DNA of 64,000 nt from Daphnia pulex (Eukaryota; Arthropoda; Branchiopoda; Diplostraca; Daphniidae): NCBI RefSeq assembly GCF_021134715.1, contig NC_060017.1:6076001-6140000 (forward strand), in the 5' to 3' direction. The position numbers and the translations under genes are program-made. The notes under the pieces were generated by a model. It had not been told where the DNA came from, did not search any database, and saw nothing but the letters and a program-made list of their open reading frames with translations. Below are positions 38,787 through 49,900 of the stretch, piece after piece (the first letter of the stretch is position 1; each line of letters opens with the position of its first letter).

Positions 38787-40162
38787 ATGGCTACTCGTGG
38801 TGATGTATCTTCTACTGAAGGACTTATGTCAGCCTGGAAACTTCGTGATTACGGCGGAATTGAAAGTCTAGAATTAGTGAAAGACCTGCCTATCCCAAAA
38901 CTAACTTCTTCAAAAGATGTACTCGTTGAAGTGAAAGCTGCCTCAGTCAATGTTTTAGATGCTTGGATGCCAGGTAAGGTTAAGAACACAAAAATGTGTG
39001 CGAATCATAGCATAACACCTTATTTTTGTCATCAGATGGATATGGTAAAGTGATATTTGAAACATTTTTTCGAACTCACCTACCTGTCATTTTGGGGCGA
39101 GACTTTGCTGGGGTAGTTCGCGCAGTTGGAAAGGGAGTAACCGAGTTGAAACCAGGGGATGAGGTTATGGGTGTAGTTCCACCACAATCTGGTACAGGAT
39201 CCCATGCTCAATTCGTAGTAGTTTCAGATTCTAATGTTGTAATGAAACCAACGAACTTGACAATGGTTGAAGCAGCATCAATTCCTTATGCTGGCTTAAC
39301 TGCTTGGTCTGGTTTGAGGAGTGTTGGTGGATTAGGAGAAGTTTTAAATGGCAAGGATGTGCTCATCATGGGGGCTGCAGGTGGAATCGGATCTATTGCT
39401 ACCCAACTCTGCAAGATTTGGGGATCAAAGGTAAAACATTCATTATCATTTTGATTCAGTACTTATCTAAGAAGGGAAATGTCTGAATGAGGAATTGGTT
39501 CTTACGTTAATATAGGTTGTCTCAACCTGTTCAACTGATGCCATTCCAATCATCAAAAACTTGGGATCTGATGACATTATTGATTACAAATCTCCGGATG
39601 CCAACTCTAAGTTGCGAGCTCATGGAGGGTATTGTAGTAAAAAACAAAAAAGAAATTTTCATTTCTTAATCTTTTTAGTGCTTTCTTCTCAGATTCCACG
39701 TGGTTCTCGACTGCACCGGTAAATGGGATGGCTACGACTACGACTTGTTGAAATCCTGTGCTAATGCCAAATATTTGACTCTCGTTCCTCCAATTTTGAA
39801 AAATTTCGATAACTACGGTGTCATCGGAGGAATTTTAAAGACTATTTACGACCTCATTGTCGCCAATGCATTGCTCATCTTCCAATTGAAAACCCATCGT
39901 TGGGTCTTGTTTTCCCCGAATTCGTCTGCTTTACGAAAACTTCGCGACTACGCTCAAAATGATCAGGTATAATATTTTAATTGCCAGAAGATTTAAAATT
40001 TAAAATTTAGTTATTATTTTAATCAGAAATGAATTGTATTTTTTTAATTTCCAGCTCAAGCCATTGATTGATAGCGTTTTCACTTTCGATCAACTAAAAG
40101 AAGCTTATTATAAACTGAAAGCCGGACATGCTCGAGGTAAAATTGTGATTGAAATGGTCTGA
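38787..40162 (+). CDS. RTN4IP1: Reticulon-4-interacting protein 1 homologue (MDR-family NADPH oxidoreductase)
   Basis: Five coding exons (38787-38973, 39036-39430, 39516-39628, 39693-39966, 40055-40162) give 358 aa. The medium-chain dehydrogenase/reductase fold is clear. The N-terminal GroES-like part has VLVEVKAASVNVLDAW, LGRDFAGVV and KPGDEVMGVVP. The Rossmann motif GAAGGIG is at residues 175-181, followed by the LGSDDIIDYKS segment and the RTN4IP1-like tail GHARGKIVIEMV. No zinc ligands are seen, as in the quinone-reductase branch. In animals RTN4IP1 is a mitochondrial NADPH oxidoreductase linked to coenzyme Q metabolism and complex I. Compared with human (396 aa) the protein lacks ~35 N-terminal residues including the presequence, and an in-frame TAA lies just before the ATG, so targeting is unclear. 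Poly(A) AATAAA is at 40299-40304. Confidence 0.92.
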
Positions 40163-40947
40163 TACAGTCTATTTTTGTAGGCTATAATCGCTATAGTCTT
40201 CGTTATCTGATATTTGCTGGACCTTGCCTAGATTAATTAATTACAGTAAATACAAGTTTGTAAAAGGGAAATGGTATTTGTTTCATATTCAATAACTAAA
40301 TAAATTACCGCATACGTGTAAGTTATTGAATAGTGTATTAGAGCAGACTGATTATATATAGATGAATATCAAGAATGTTTATAACAAGATAAGTGATCCA
40401 AAATTCCTGTTGCGAGAAAAAGAAAAAAAAAATTCGGTGATAAAATGTTGGGGCGGAAGAGCATCTTCGTTTTGGCACTTTGTTCAGAAAAGGCGGATCA
40501 TATGGAGAGAAGTAACAGCGACCGATTGGAAGGAGAAAAAGGGGTAGAAACCATCAATGGCGAGGCGGATTAGAAAGATGTGACGCAAGTATAAAGTATG
40601 TTCAATACACGCACACGCCGTTCCAAGCTTCAATTGTAATTTGTTTTTTACTTTTTCGCTTTCGAAAACCTTAAAACTCCCTCTATGTAAAACAAACAGC
40701 GTACATTTGGATGTACTTGGCAACTAAGATATTAATTTTTGTGATTGTGTTATGCGAAGGCACATTACTTATCGAAGCCGCAAAAACTGCTTGGGCGCCA
40801 AAAAAAAAATCAAGATAGAGAAATATAAAAAATGTAACAAAAGGCCAACGACCTAAAGGTGAGGCCGGCCAAAACAACCAAACAACTTAGCACCATTCCA
40901 TTGTGTGTGTGTTTTGTTTTTCTCTAAGGCACCTCTAGAGACTTCGT
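40163..40947. other. Convergent 3' region, RTN4IP1 and talin
   Basis: 785 bp separate the two stop codons. The plus-strand AATAAA at 40299-40304 fits RTN4IP1. The rest is AT-rich and should contain the talin 3' UTR; no canonical minus-strand AATAAA stood out. No gene is seen. Confidence 0.5.
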
Positions 40948-43900
40948 CTACTTTTCTTGTAATTGTTGATAAGTTTTGCTTGTCGAGGATGACATGCTTA
41001 TCCTCTCAGTTCGCTGTGACATTGTCGTCATCTGGCTGTGGATTTGTTCCGTGCTACTGCGGACACTGGAAGTGGCCGAGTAGAACTCTCGGGCATCCCC
41101 AGCAGCGGAGGCACCATGTTGTACTTGAACAGGACTTTGAAAGCTCGACATCGATGTTGATGAATTGAACGAGCTACTGTTGTTGAACCTTTGCCTTGAC
41201 TCGGAGAAGGACGGCGTGTGATCTTCCACCATCGAATTGTTGGCGCTGTTGGCCGTCGATTCCAGCAGATGGCGCTGGCGTTGCAGGATCATCAGAGGCG
41301 AGTCGCTGTCCCGTTGTTGTTGTTGCTGCTGTTGTGGTTTCTGTGTCGACGACAGGCGTGGCGGCGTTGCAGGCGGTTGCTTCTTTGGTGGAGCGACCGG
41401 TGAAACGGACCGCTGATCGCGCTGAAGGTGTTGATACATTTGCTGTTGCGGACTGTTCGATTGCAGCAGACTACTCGACTGTTGAGGCTGATAGACCTGA
41501 CGGACTCTGCTCTCGGCTTGAAACGTCGACATCACTTGCTGGGGAGGTGGAGCCGGACTGCGGTCTATATCGGATCCGTTCATGTTGGTTCGATAGCCAG
41601 ATGTCTCCATCGATGAATCATAACCAGACATGTAGCCTTCGGCGTCCGAATCGCCCTCACCGCGGTACTTGGCTCGACGGATGGCCGTCAATCGACTGCG
41701 GGCTTCCTCCAGTTCACGCTCGATACGGAGAACCTCGGAGCGTGCGTCAATTTCTTGCGCAATTCCGCCGACCATTCTGTTTTAAAAAGAAGAAAAAAAC
41801 GGAAGATGAATCATTTGTTCAACAAAACAAATCAACAAGTTTATTTACCTGCGGTTGACGACAAGACTGCGCTCTTCTTCTTGAGCGATGGCTTGCTGGG
41901 CAGCCTTGACCAAGTTGTCCGTTGCACGTTTCACAGCATTGCCAGCCGCCTGAAGACGTTGAGTCGACTTGCTGTCAGGATCGGCTTTCACTTTGCAGGC
42001 CACCAATAGTTGAGCAGTTGAACTTGCTACTTGCTTGGCGGCTGAAATCAATTTGTCTTCGGAAGATTGACCCTGGACCAGCGCGTTGGCCGATTCGACC
42101 AGACTGTGAGTGGCCGCGGCTACGAGTCGAGCCGCTGACACCAAACCTTCCGACCACTGGCCGTCATCCGAATCCACTTGCGGGCGGCGGCTTATCTATA
42201 TGAATCACAATTGATTAAAATGACGCCATCGATATATGAGTTGAGGAATTTACAATAAATGTCTACTTACTTTGCCAATGTCAATCAATTCACGCTGGGC
42301 AGCCGAAGCGGCCTTGACGAGAGCTGACGTAGCGGCAGCAATCGATTTGGCGGCTTCAAGAATCATCTCATCGAAGCTGAGACTTTCATCCGTTTCCTTG
42401 ATGCAAAAATGAGGAAATGGCGTGAATTAATTTACATAATCAGACGACGGAGAGAAAAAACAAACACTTGTCTTGACAGTTTTAATCGATAGAATAAAAT
42501 TCCACAAGAGTTGATGTCGAGGCTCACAGCTGTAATAATATGTCTGATATCTGGTTGTGGTCTGACCATAGAACAACCAAGAATATCAAACATATCTTAC
42601 AGCCAACAAGCTTTTTAAGGAATGCGGATCCAGTGATGCTGAAACTTGTTTGGTCGATCGAACGATAAAACAAAAAATAAATAATTACCTTTGTAGAGCT
42701 GATGCGAGGACGCAAATTGGCCAATTTCTTGGCTGCAGCATCGATGGATGAAGCTGCTCCCAATAACTCGTTTTCAGCGATGACTGTCGGGTCTTCCGGA
42801 TCTTCCCAATCGGTACCTGCTCCCGCACACAGAAGAAAAAAAAAAGTCACGTCAGACAACACGAAACCGTGAAACCGAAATGAACATTGTGACCAAACGG
42901 CCAGCCGAAAGTGCAACCGGGACGTTTTTTTTTTTTTTAACTCGGTACAAAAAGCTTTACACGCAGACATAGGCACAGACATTTTAGATCATAACACTGA
43001 AATACGACAAAACATTCCATCATGCTAACAGTAGGCTCATCCAGTTTTTCCTTTCTTCTCTCTCTCTCTTTTGATCGTACGTGTTCTTTTCGGCCTTTCC
43101 GGCTTTTATACTTGCGTGAGTACGTTGCAGCCCATGCGAACGAGTTGATCCCTACCGATGGATCGATGACTGCGTACTAAAAGCCGGGATATCAGACAAG
43201 ACACTAAACTAGACACACACACACAGAGTCAGCTCATAACATAATACCAGCCAACACAGCGCGCAAGTTACGACCGCACACAGTCCCTTTACGTCCACCC
43301 CCTCTTCATGCAACATCAAAAAAGAGGAACAAGAAAAAAGGGAGAAATAGAAAGAGGAAGAAAAACGGGGAAAAGAAAATCCATGCAGGCACGTGTAAAA
43401 GATCAAGGGGGGGGGGACGAAAAGGATGGCGTCATCATGCATAGGCCCGGCTCCCGGTGCTGTGTAAGTTGGCTCAGCGTAGCATGTTTCGTGCCGTCAA
43501 CACACATACGGGGAGAAACTGCATAGTGTGAAAATACCACGGGGGTTACACTACACCAATCCACCCAAATCCCATAAAAAAAAGACCGCGTAATCCTTTC
43601 GGCCGCAAAGAATAGGGCGACATCAGAGCCATGAAAGAAGGAAAGTAGGGCACAACAGGACAGATTATGGGTAATCAATCCTGAATCCCAGGCGAAAGAC
43701 GCGATCCCATCAGTGTGAAATGAGGCAGAAAAGATAAAAAAAAATCCCGTAGTGCAAGTAAGTCTCCCAGTGCATTGACAAAGTGTCGCGAGCCGCTCTC
43801 CACCCACCCCCGCGTTCGGCATCCAAACCACACGCACTGACACACTCACCAAATCTGTACTGGCTCGTTCGCCACGGGCCATAATCTTCACAGGACGATG

Positions 43901-46900
43901 TCACTACAAGGGCAGTATGGATAACAATTGCCAATCACCGGTTAATTAGATATGCTCCAGATTACAGAAATAATAGTTTAAGAGATAATAATGCCCTCAA
44001 GAGACTTCTAGGAAGAGAAATTTCTTCACTGCTGGTTGGGGATCTAATGTCTTCGTTTTCTTTTTTTACAACAGGAATGAGATGGAAAGGTCAAAAGTTC
44101 AGGGTTTTCATCCAGTCACATGCTAGTGTGCAGTGGGAATGAACAAACTCAAAATGAACTCTAAGTCTATTAGTAAAAATTATCGCTACACTATTTGAAA
44201 AAATGGAAAAGAAAAACGAAACTCGACGCAACACCATGAAGACCTTTTTTCCTTACCTTTGAGGATTTCAGCCATGGAAACGAGACCGGTGACGCAGTGG
44301 GCGATTTTGCGCGAGACAACGGGGAAGTTGTTCTTGATTTCGAGGTTGGCGGCCGGATTGGGCCGCGACAACACGTGCAGCACCAGTTGCAACAGCTCGC
44401 GGTACTGAAGAGCCGTCTCGCGGCCGGCGAGCAACGTCTTGGATCGGATGTCGTTCGTCTCCGCAGAGTAGGCAGCTCCCTACAAAAACGTGAATCAAGC
44501 GCAAAATAGAACCCGGCAAGCACTTCACCCTGGATGAAATTGACAAACGAACAATAGCCCTACCTTGCAAGTTGTCAACATGTCGGAGATGGCCTTGCGG
44601 CCGACATTAGCCGCTACGATTACGTCGTCCTGGAAGCAGCTGTTTCCCGCCGCAACAGCCTTGGCCGTTGCCAACGTGATGGGTTTCGTGACCCGGACAA
44701 GATCTTCCGGTGTGTACTTGACACGAGGCAGTTCTGGCGAATCGAACGCCTGGTTTTGGAAATAGCAAAAATGAAAAAAAGAAAATAAAAATGTCGTTTA
44801 CAATCAACGGAAATTGGAGAATAATTAACACTTGTTGAACAAAATGTACGTACCCGAATTTCCTGCGCAATAGCTTCGATGGTTGACTCGAGAGCGCGAG
44901 TGCCTCTGGTGTGCTCGTCTTCGACCGCTTTGACTGTTTTGAGTAGAGATGTCACGTTGGTCACCATTACCTAGCCCACGATACGGGGGGACGGACAAAA
45001 ACAAACAGGCGAATAATGAAATGGCAGGCAAGGCAAGTACGTCGGATTATAATACGACAGCACACAGGGCAAAGGGGGGCAGACGGGATCAAAAAGGGAC
45101 AACGACGACACGCTCGTTTCCACGTTACATCAATAACCGCAACTAGACAATCTGTGTTAGTCTCGTCAATCATCAAAAACAAGAAAATCCAACTCGTAGG
45201 GGTTTCAAAATTCAAAAAAGACACCCATCAAATTTTTTGATCCAACGTCTCACAGTGCGTTCTTTGATTGGCTCGTCATCGGTCGTCATTCATAAACCAT
45301 GCGGATAACGTTTAAAAGTTGGAATTCATACGGATTTCGGATGCATACGGGCAGGCACGAACAGTAGAAGAAAAGAGAGAGAATCATTCCAGAGACGGAA
45401 GTCGCAAGAGCAAAAGGGAATGTGTCAAATAATATACGAGTCCTAATAAAAATCAAAGGATTCGAAAAATCCGGGGCTAAATATTATGAACTGCTGATAA
45501 ATGTTTTTTTTTTGTTTTTTGTTTGTTTTCAAATGGTTTATTTGCCCTCCACGAACGTCAATTCAAAATATAAATACTTCCCGGGTTAGTTTTTTGGTTG
45601 ACTACTACAATTTGGCTTGTTTTTTTTTCTGTTTTAAAAAACCCGAAGATACTGATTTTGATAGCGATCAATCCAAAGTGGGCAAGCAAAAATATAGAAA
45701 GGGGAGGGAGGTTGTTTAAAAGATGAATTCAGAATCCAAACAAGAGTAGAAAGAAGTGAAAAATAATTTTCAAAAAAGAGTATAGCTGGATCTTTTGGTT
45801 TGTTTGAACGCGACCGCGCTGCGCATGTTTCGTTCCGACTAAATCTGGAGTTCGCGTTCTATTTCGTTTGTGTTTGATTTTTTTAAATTTCTCTCGAAAC
45901 TTGTCAATGTTCGGCGTAATCCGAGTCAACGATGAGGAGTCGAATGAGCTCCTCTTCCTGGTCGGATATGAGCCAATCCGAGGGCACGGGCTCAGCGTCA
46001 TCCGCTGGATACTGTGGAATAGCACACATACAACCACAAAACTCAACTTTTCACTTCGAAGGAGAAGACAAAAAAAAAGGGGGGGGAAAGAAGGCCAAGA
46101 ACGACAACAAAAAATGCCCTTTTTTCCCTAAAACTTCACTAGAACTCGATAGGCGAGCCGATGATTCTCTATCTCTGAAATTTTATCCGTTTCGTACGCT
46201 CCACAACATCGTAACCAGAGAACAAAAAATTCTTCCATACGTTTGGGCAATTTTTTTGAAAATAATTGATTGAATGACGAGACTAGATCGAATCCAGGGT
46301 TGGATTGGTACTCAAAACCTTTCATCTTCTGTTAGCCTTTGATCTGGTGATCAAAAGAAGTTCAGACCAATAATCCAACCCTCGATTCCGGTTCTTATAT
46401 TTACTGTGCTGTTTCGCGGATGAAGGTAGGGTGGACTTTAAGGCACTTATTAATTTGTACATTTCCAGTTGTTAAAAAATAAAAATAAAAAGGCCTTGTT
46501 TATAATTTTCTACGGCTAAGCGGTGACAATTTGAGCCGACTATCAGTGGGGGGTTTGAAGGGAACACAGCCGTCAATGAAAGGGACGTGCAGACTTTGTT
46601 AAGTGATTTTTGTCGTCGGTGCAAACGTATCGAAACCTCCCGACAAAGAAGGCAGCGTCCACTCAACACCACCACCACCATCAATCACCAAAAAATGAAA
46701 AAGCGGTCAAAACGCAAATCAAGGAAAAAGTCCACCCCCAACCTGGGAAACGACACGGTGCAAAATTTACAAATCAAAATCACAAGACCCCGTGTCGTAT
46801 TGAAATCCAATATGCGACTCTCTTTTATCATTAGTGAATAAATGTATCACTAACTGTCGGGGGATTCCATTTAGGATCAAAAGGAAAGGTAAAGTAAAGG

Positions 46901-49900
46901 GGGCTTATTGCATTGTTGGATGCGGAATTTCTTACCTTGGCTGAATCCTTCAAGTAGATCATTGCCGGATCGTTAATGCTCTTGCCCGATGCGGATTTAG
47001 TGGCGTGGATCAAATCGCCGAGGGCAGATGCCACGTCTTTGACGGAGTTGATCAACATAACCTTTAATTTAAAAAAAAAAAGGATCGTCACTAACGATAA
47101 AATTACCAGGAAATTGTAAACGAATGGATTACCTGGGCTTCTGGATTATTAGAGCCAAGGGAAGCGGCTCCCAGTTTGACAACATCAGAAAGTTGGACGA
47201 TTGTGGCCACAGCATTTTGGGCGGCCACAGCCAACTGCTCTTGCGAAGAAGCCGCACCGGCCACCAATGTTTTCGTGTCTTCCACCAAAGCCTTGGCCGT
47301 CTTCAAGATATTCTCGCGATGGTCGGCGAAAGATTCGTCTTCGTTCTCAGCGTGCAAAGTGCCGGCCGTGGCAAACAAGATGGTCGTGTCCAAATCGCCG
47401 ATGATACCCGACACTGTGCTGGCGGCGTTGATGCAAGCCTGAGTTCCGCGGGAGCTGGCCTGCAAAGCGGCCAAAACTTGCGACGCCTGGAATAAAAACG
47501 GCGAAAGTTGATGACATCAGACAATCGTATTTTGGTTGTCAAGTTTTCTTTGTACCTTTTCGCCAACAAGGCGTGCGGCGTCGGAAAGATCTCGTTGAGT
47601 AAAGACATCGTCCGGAGCGCCTTGCCGAGCGCCGCCGGCTTTGACCAGATCGATGCAGGTTCGACCCAGATCGTGAACGGTCGATTTAATTCGCATAGCA
47701 ATTTCGACGCTCGAAGTCTTAGCAACGGCCCCTTGAGTATCCGTCGCCAATTGCGTGTACAAGTGTGTTATGGATGCGCCCAGTTGACCCAACTGACTCA
47801 CATTATCCGAACCAGACTTGGCAACCTATTTTAAGATAATTAGAATGAGATTAATATAAAGACAAAACTTAATTTTTGTACAAACAAAAAAGAACTTTAC
47901 CATATCTTGGGATAGTCGAGCAATTTCTTTGGTGGCCTGAACCATTCGTGTTTGGTAATCAACAAAACTGGTACCGTCGGCTTCATCCCCAGAAGAGCCC
48001 TAAAATTAGGAGCACAATTCAAGATATTTGAAACACGAGGCTTGAATGACCGGATAATTGGATTACCGTTTGCGCCCGGCTCTCCATTTGATTCATGGAA
48101 GCAGTAATTGAGTCGACGAGACCAGAAACCACACCGGCCTCGGTGGCCACCGTCTCGACAGTCGACAGCAAGTCGCGTAGAGCCTCCTTCATGGCCTCGG
48201 CAGATTCGTCAAGATCCGTATGAACTTGAACAGCCTTCACAAACGCACATTTCTAGTTAATTCGCGTGACATAATCACTAAAAACAACCGCAAAAAATTA
48301 CTTTGGGATTTCCTCCGGCTTCCTTGGCGACGAGAACGAGCTGAATGGCGCATTCAGTGACTGTCTTGGATTGATCGAGCATCATCATTTGCTGTTTGGA
48401 GTTCAGCAGGTACGAGGCAGATCCAGTGGCAGCGACCACCATCGGCTCAAAGTAATGGGATATTTGGGTGACCTAAAGTAGATTGAGTTTCCCGTGGTTG
48501 CGATGAATTGGATCTTTTAGAATTTGTACTTGGAATGAATAGAAATGCTTACCGCGTGACCAAGTTTTTCGGCTTCTCCTTTAGCGGCAGAGCGGACGCT
48601 GTCGATGCGATCGGCGATTTCCATAGCGCAGTTGGTTGTCTGTTCAGCAAAGGCCTGGGCCGATTTCTCTCGACGGGGGCTCAGATTCTGAGATATGGCA
48701 GACAGCGAAGCTTGATCCAGCTGACGGACGCAATTCGACATGATGGAGATGACATCATCGCACTCCTTCTGTCCCGGCGCCTTGTCACGGATGGAAGATA
48801 CCAGTTTCTTGATCGAATCGGAGACGCTCTTGCTGTGATTGGCCAAAGCTTGCCAAGTGGGTGGATCTTTGGGGTTGAGGGCCAGCGACTTGGCTGCCGA
48901 AATCATCGAGCACGAACCGTCAATGATAGATTTGCCTGGAATAAAAAAAATACAAACAGATAGTAAATATTTGGAAAAACTTGGCAAGGCATTTAAATAT
49001 TTGTTTTACCGGCTGAAGTAATGGGTTCTTGGGCCTGGCGGGCGGTTGGTGAAATCTTAGCCGGGATGGAGGCAAAGTCGGGTGAGTTGGCGAACGTGCA
49101 CAAATTCTCGACCGCTTCGATGAGAGGCTGAGTTGCAGCGGCGCAGTTATCGCGATTGCGCTGGCTGTAGTCCTGGTCCAGGGCTTTGATTTCCTTGACC
49201 AATTTAGCCGTCGAATTGGCCACATCCTTGGCCGATTGGACAAAGTGTCTTTTGGCTACCGGATTCGTCGTCTTTGACGAGGCCACTCTACAGGCGTTGC
49301 ACAGAGAGCTGGTGTGCTTGGCGATAACCGTAGCGGCAGACAAAACTTGTTGCTGGGTGCTGCTGGGACTGGACAGTGCGTGACAAGCTGACTGAATGGC
49401 CTAAATTGCAATAACAACAAATTCAGCAAACGCAATTGAAATGAAATTAATCGAGACTCGTTTTACCTGTGAAGCTCTGGCAAAGGCTGCTTGATCGACC
49501 AAACCAGATCTTCCGGCTACGCTTGACGGATCAGAGACGCCGACTAGGTAAGCGGCTTGTGCGGCAGCCTCGACAAGTCCAGTAATGGCATTCGAAACGT
49601 CTTTGACAGCTTCGCCAAATGGCTCGTGTTCGGATTTCTTGGCATTGTTAGCGATGCCGGTCATGCCATCGCCCAGGCTCTTGGATTTCTCCATGACCGT
49701 GTCCAGGCATTCAAAGTAAGACATGTCGTTAACCGGTTCGTTGGGCTTTTCCAAAAGCGAGCGAGTCGACTGGATGGCCCGCACGGCATTATCGCATTCC
49801 TTTTGACCAGGAGCGCTGGCCGTGCAAACATCGACAAGTCCGTTAATGGCTTCGGTAACGGCGCGGGCCGCTGCCGTCAAGTTGTTCTTGGCATTGGGAG

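Larger units (their letters stand above)
44971..46935 (-). other. Talin intron between coding exons 23 and 24
   Basis: A 1.97 kb phase-0 intron. It holds the alternative terminal exon candidate (45904-46011), a minus-strand AATAAA at 45542-45537, and a ~99-bp imperfect inverted repeat at 46290-46388. The remainder is AT-rich. Confidence 0.6.
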
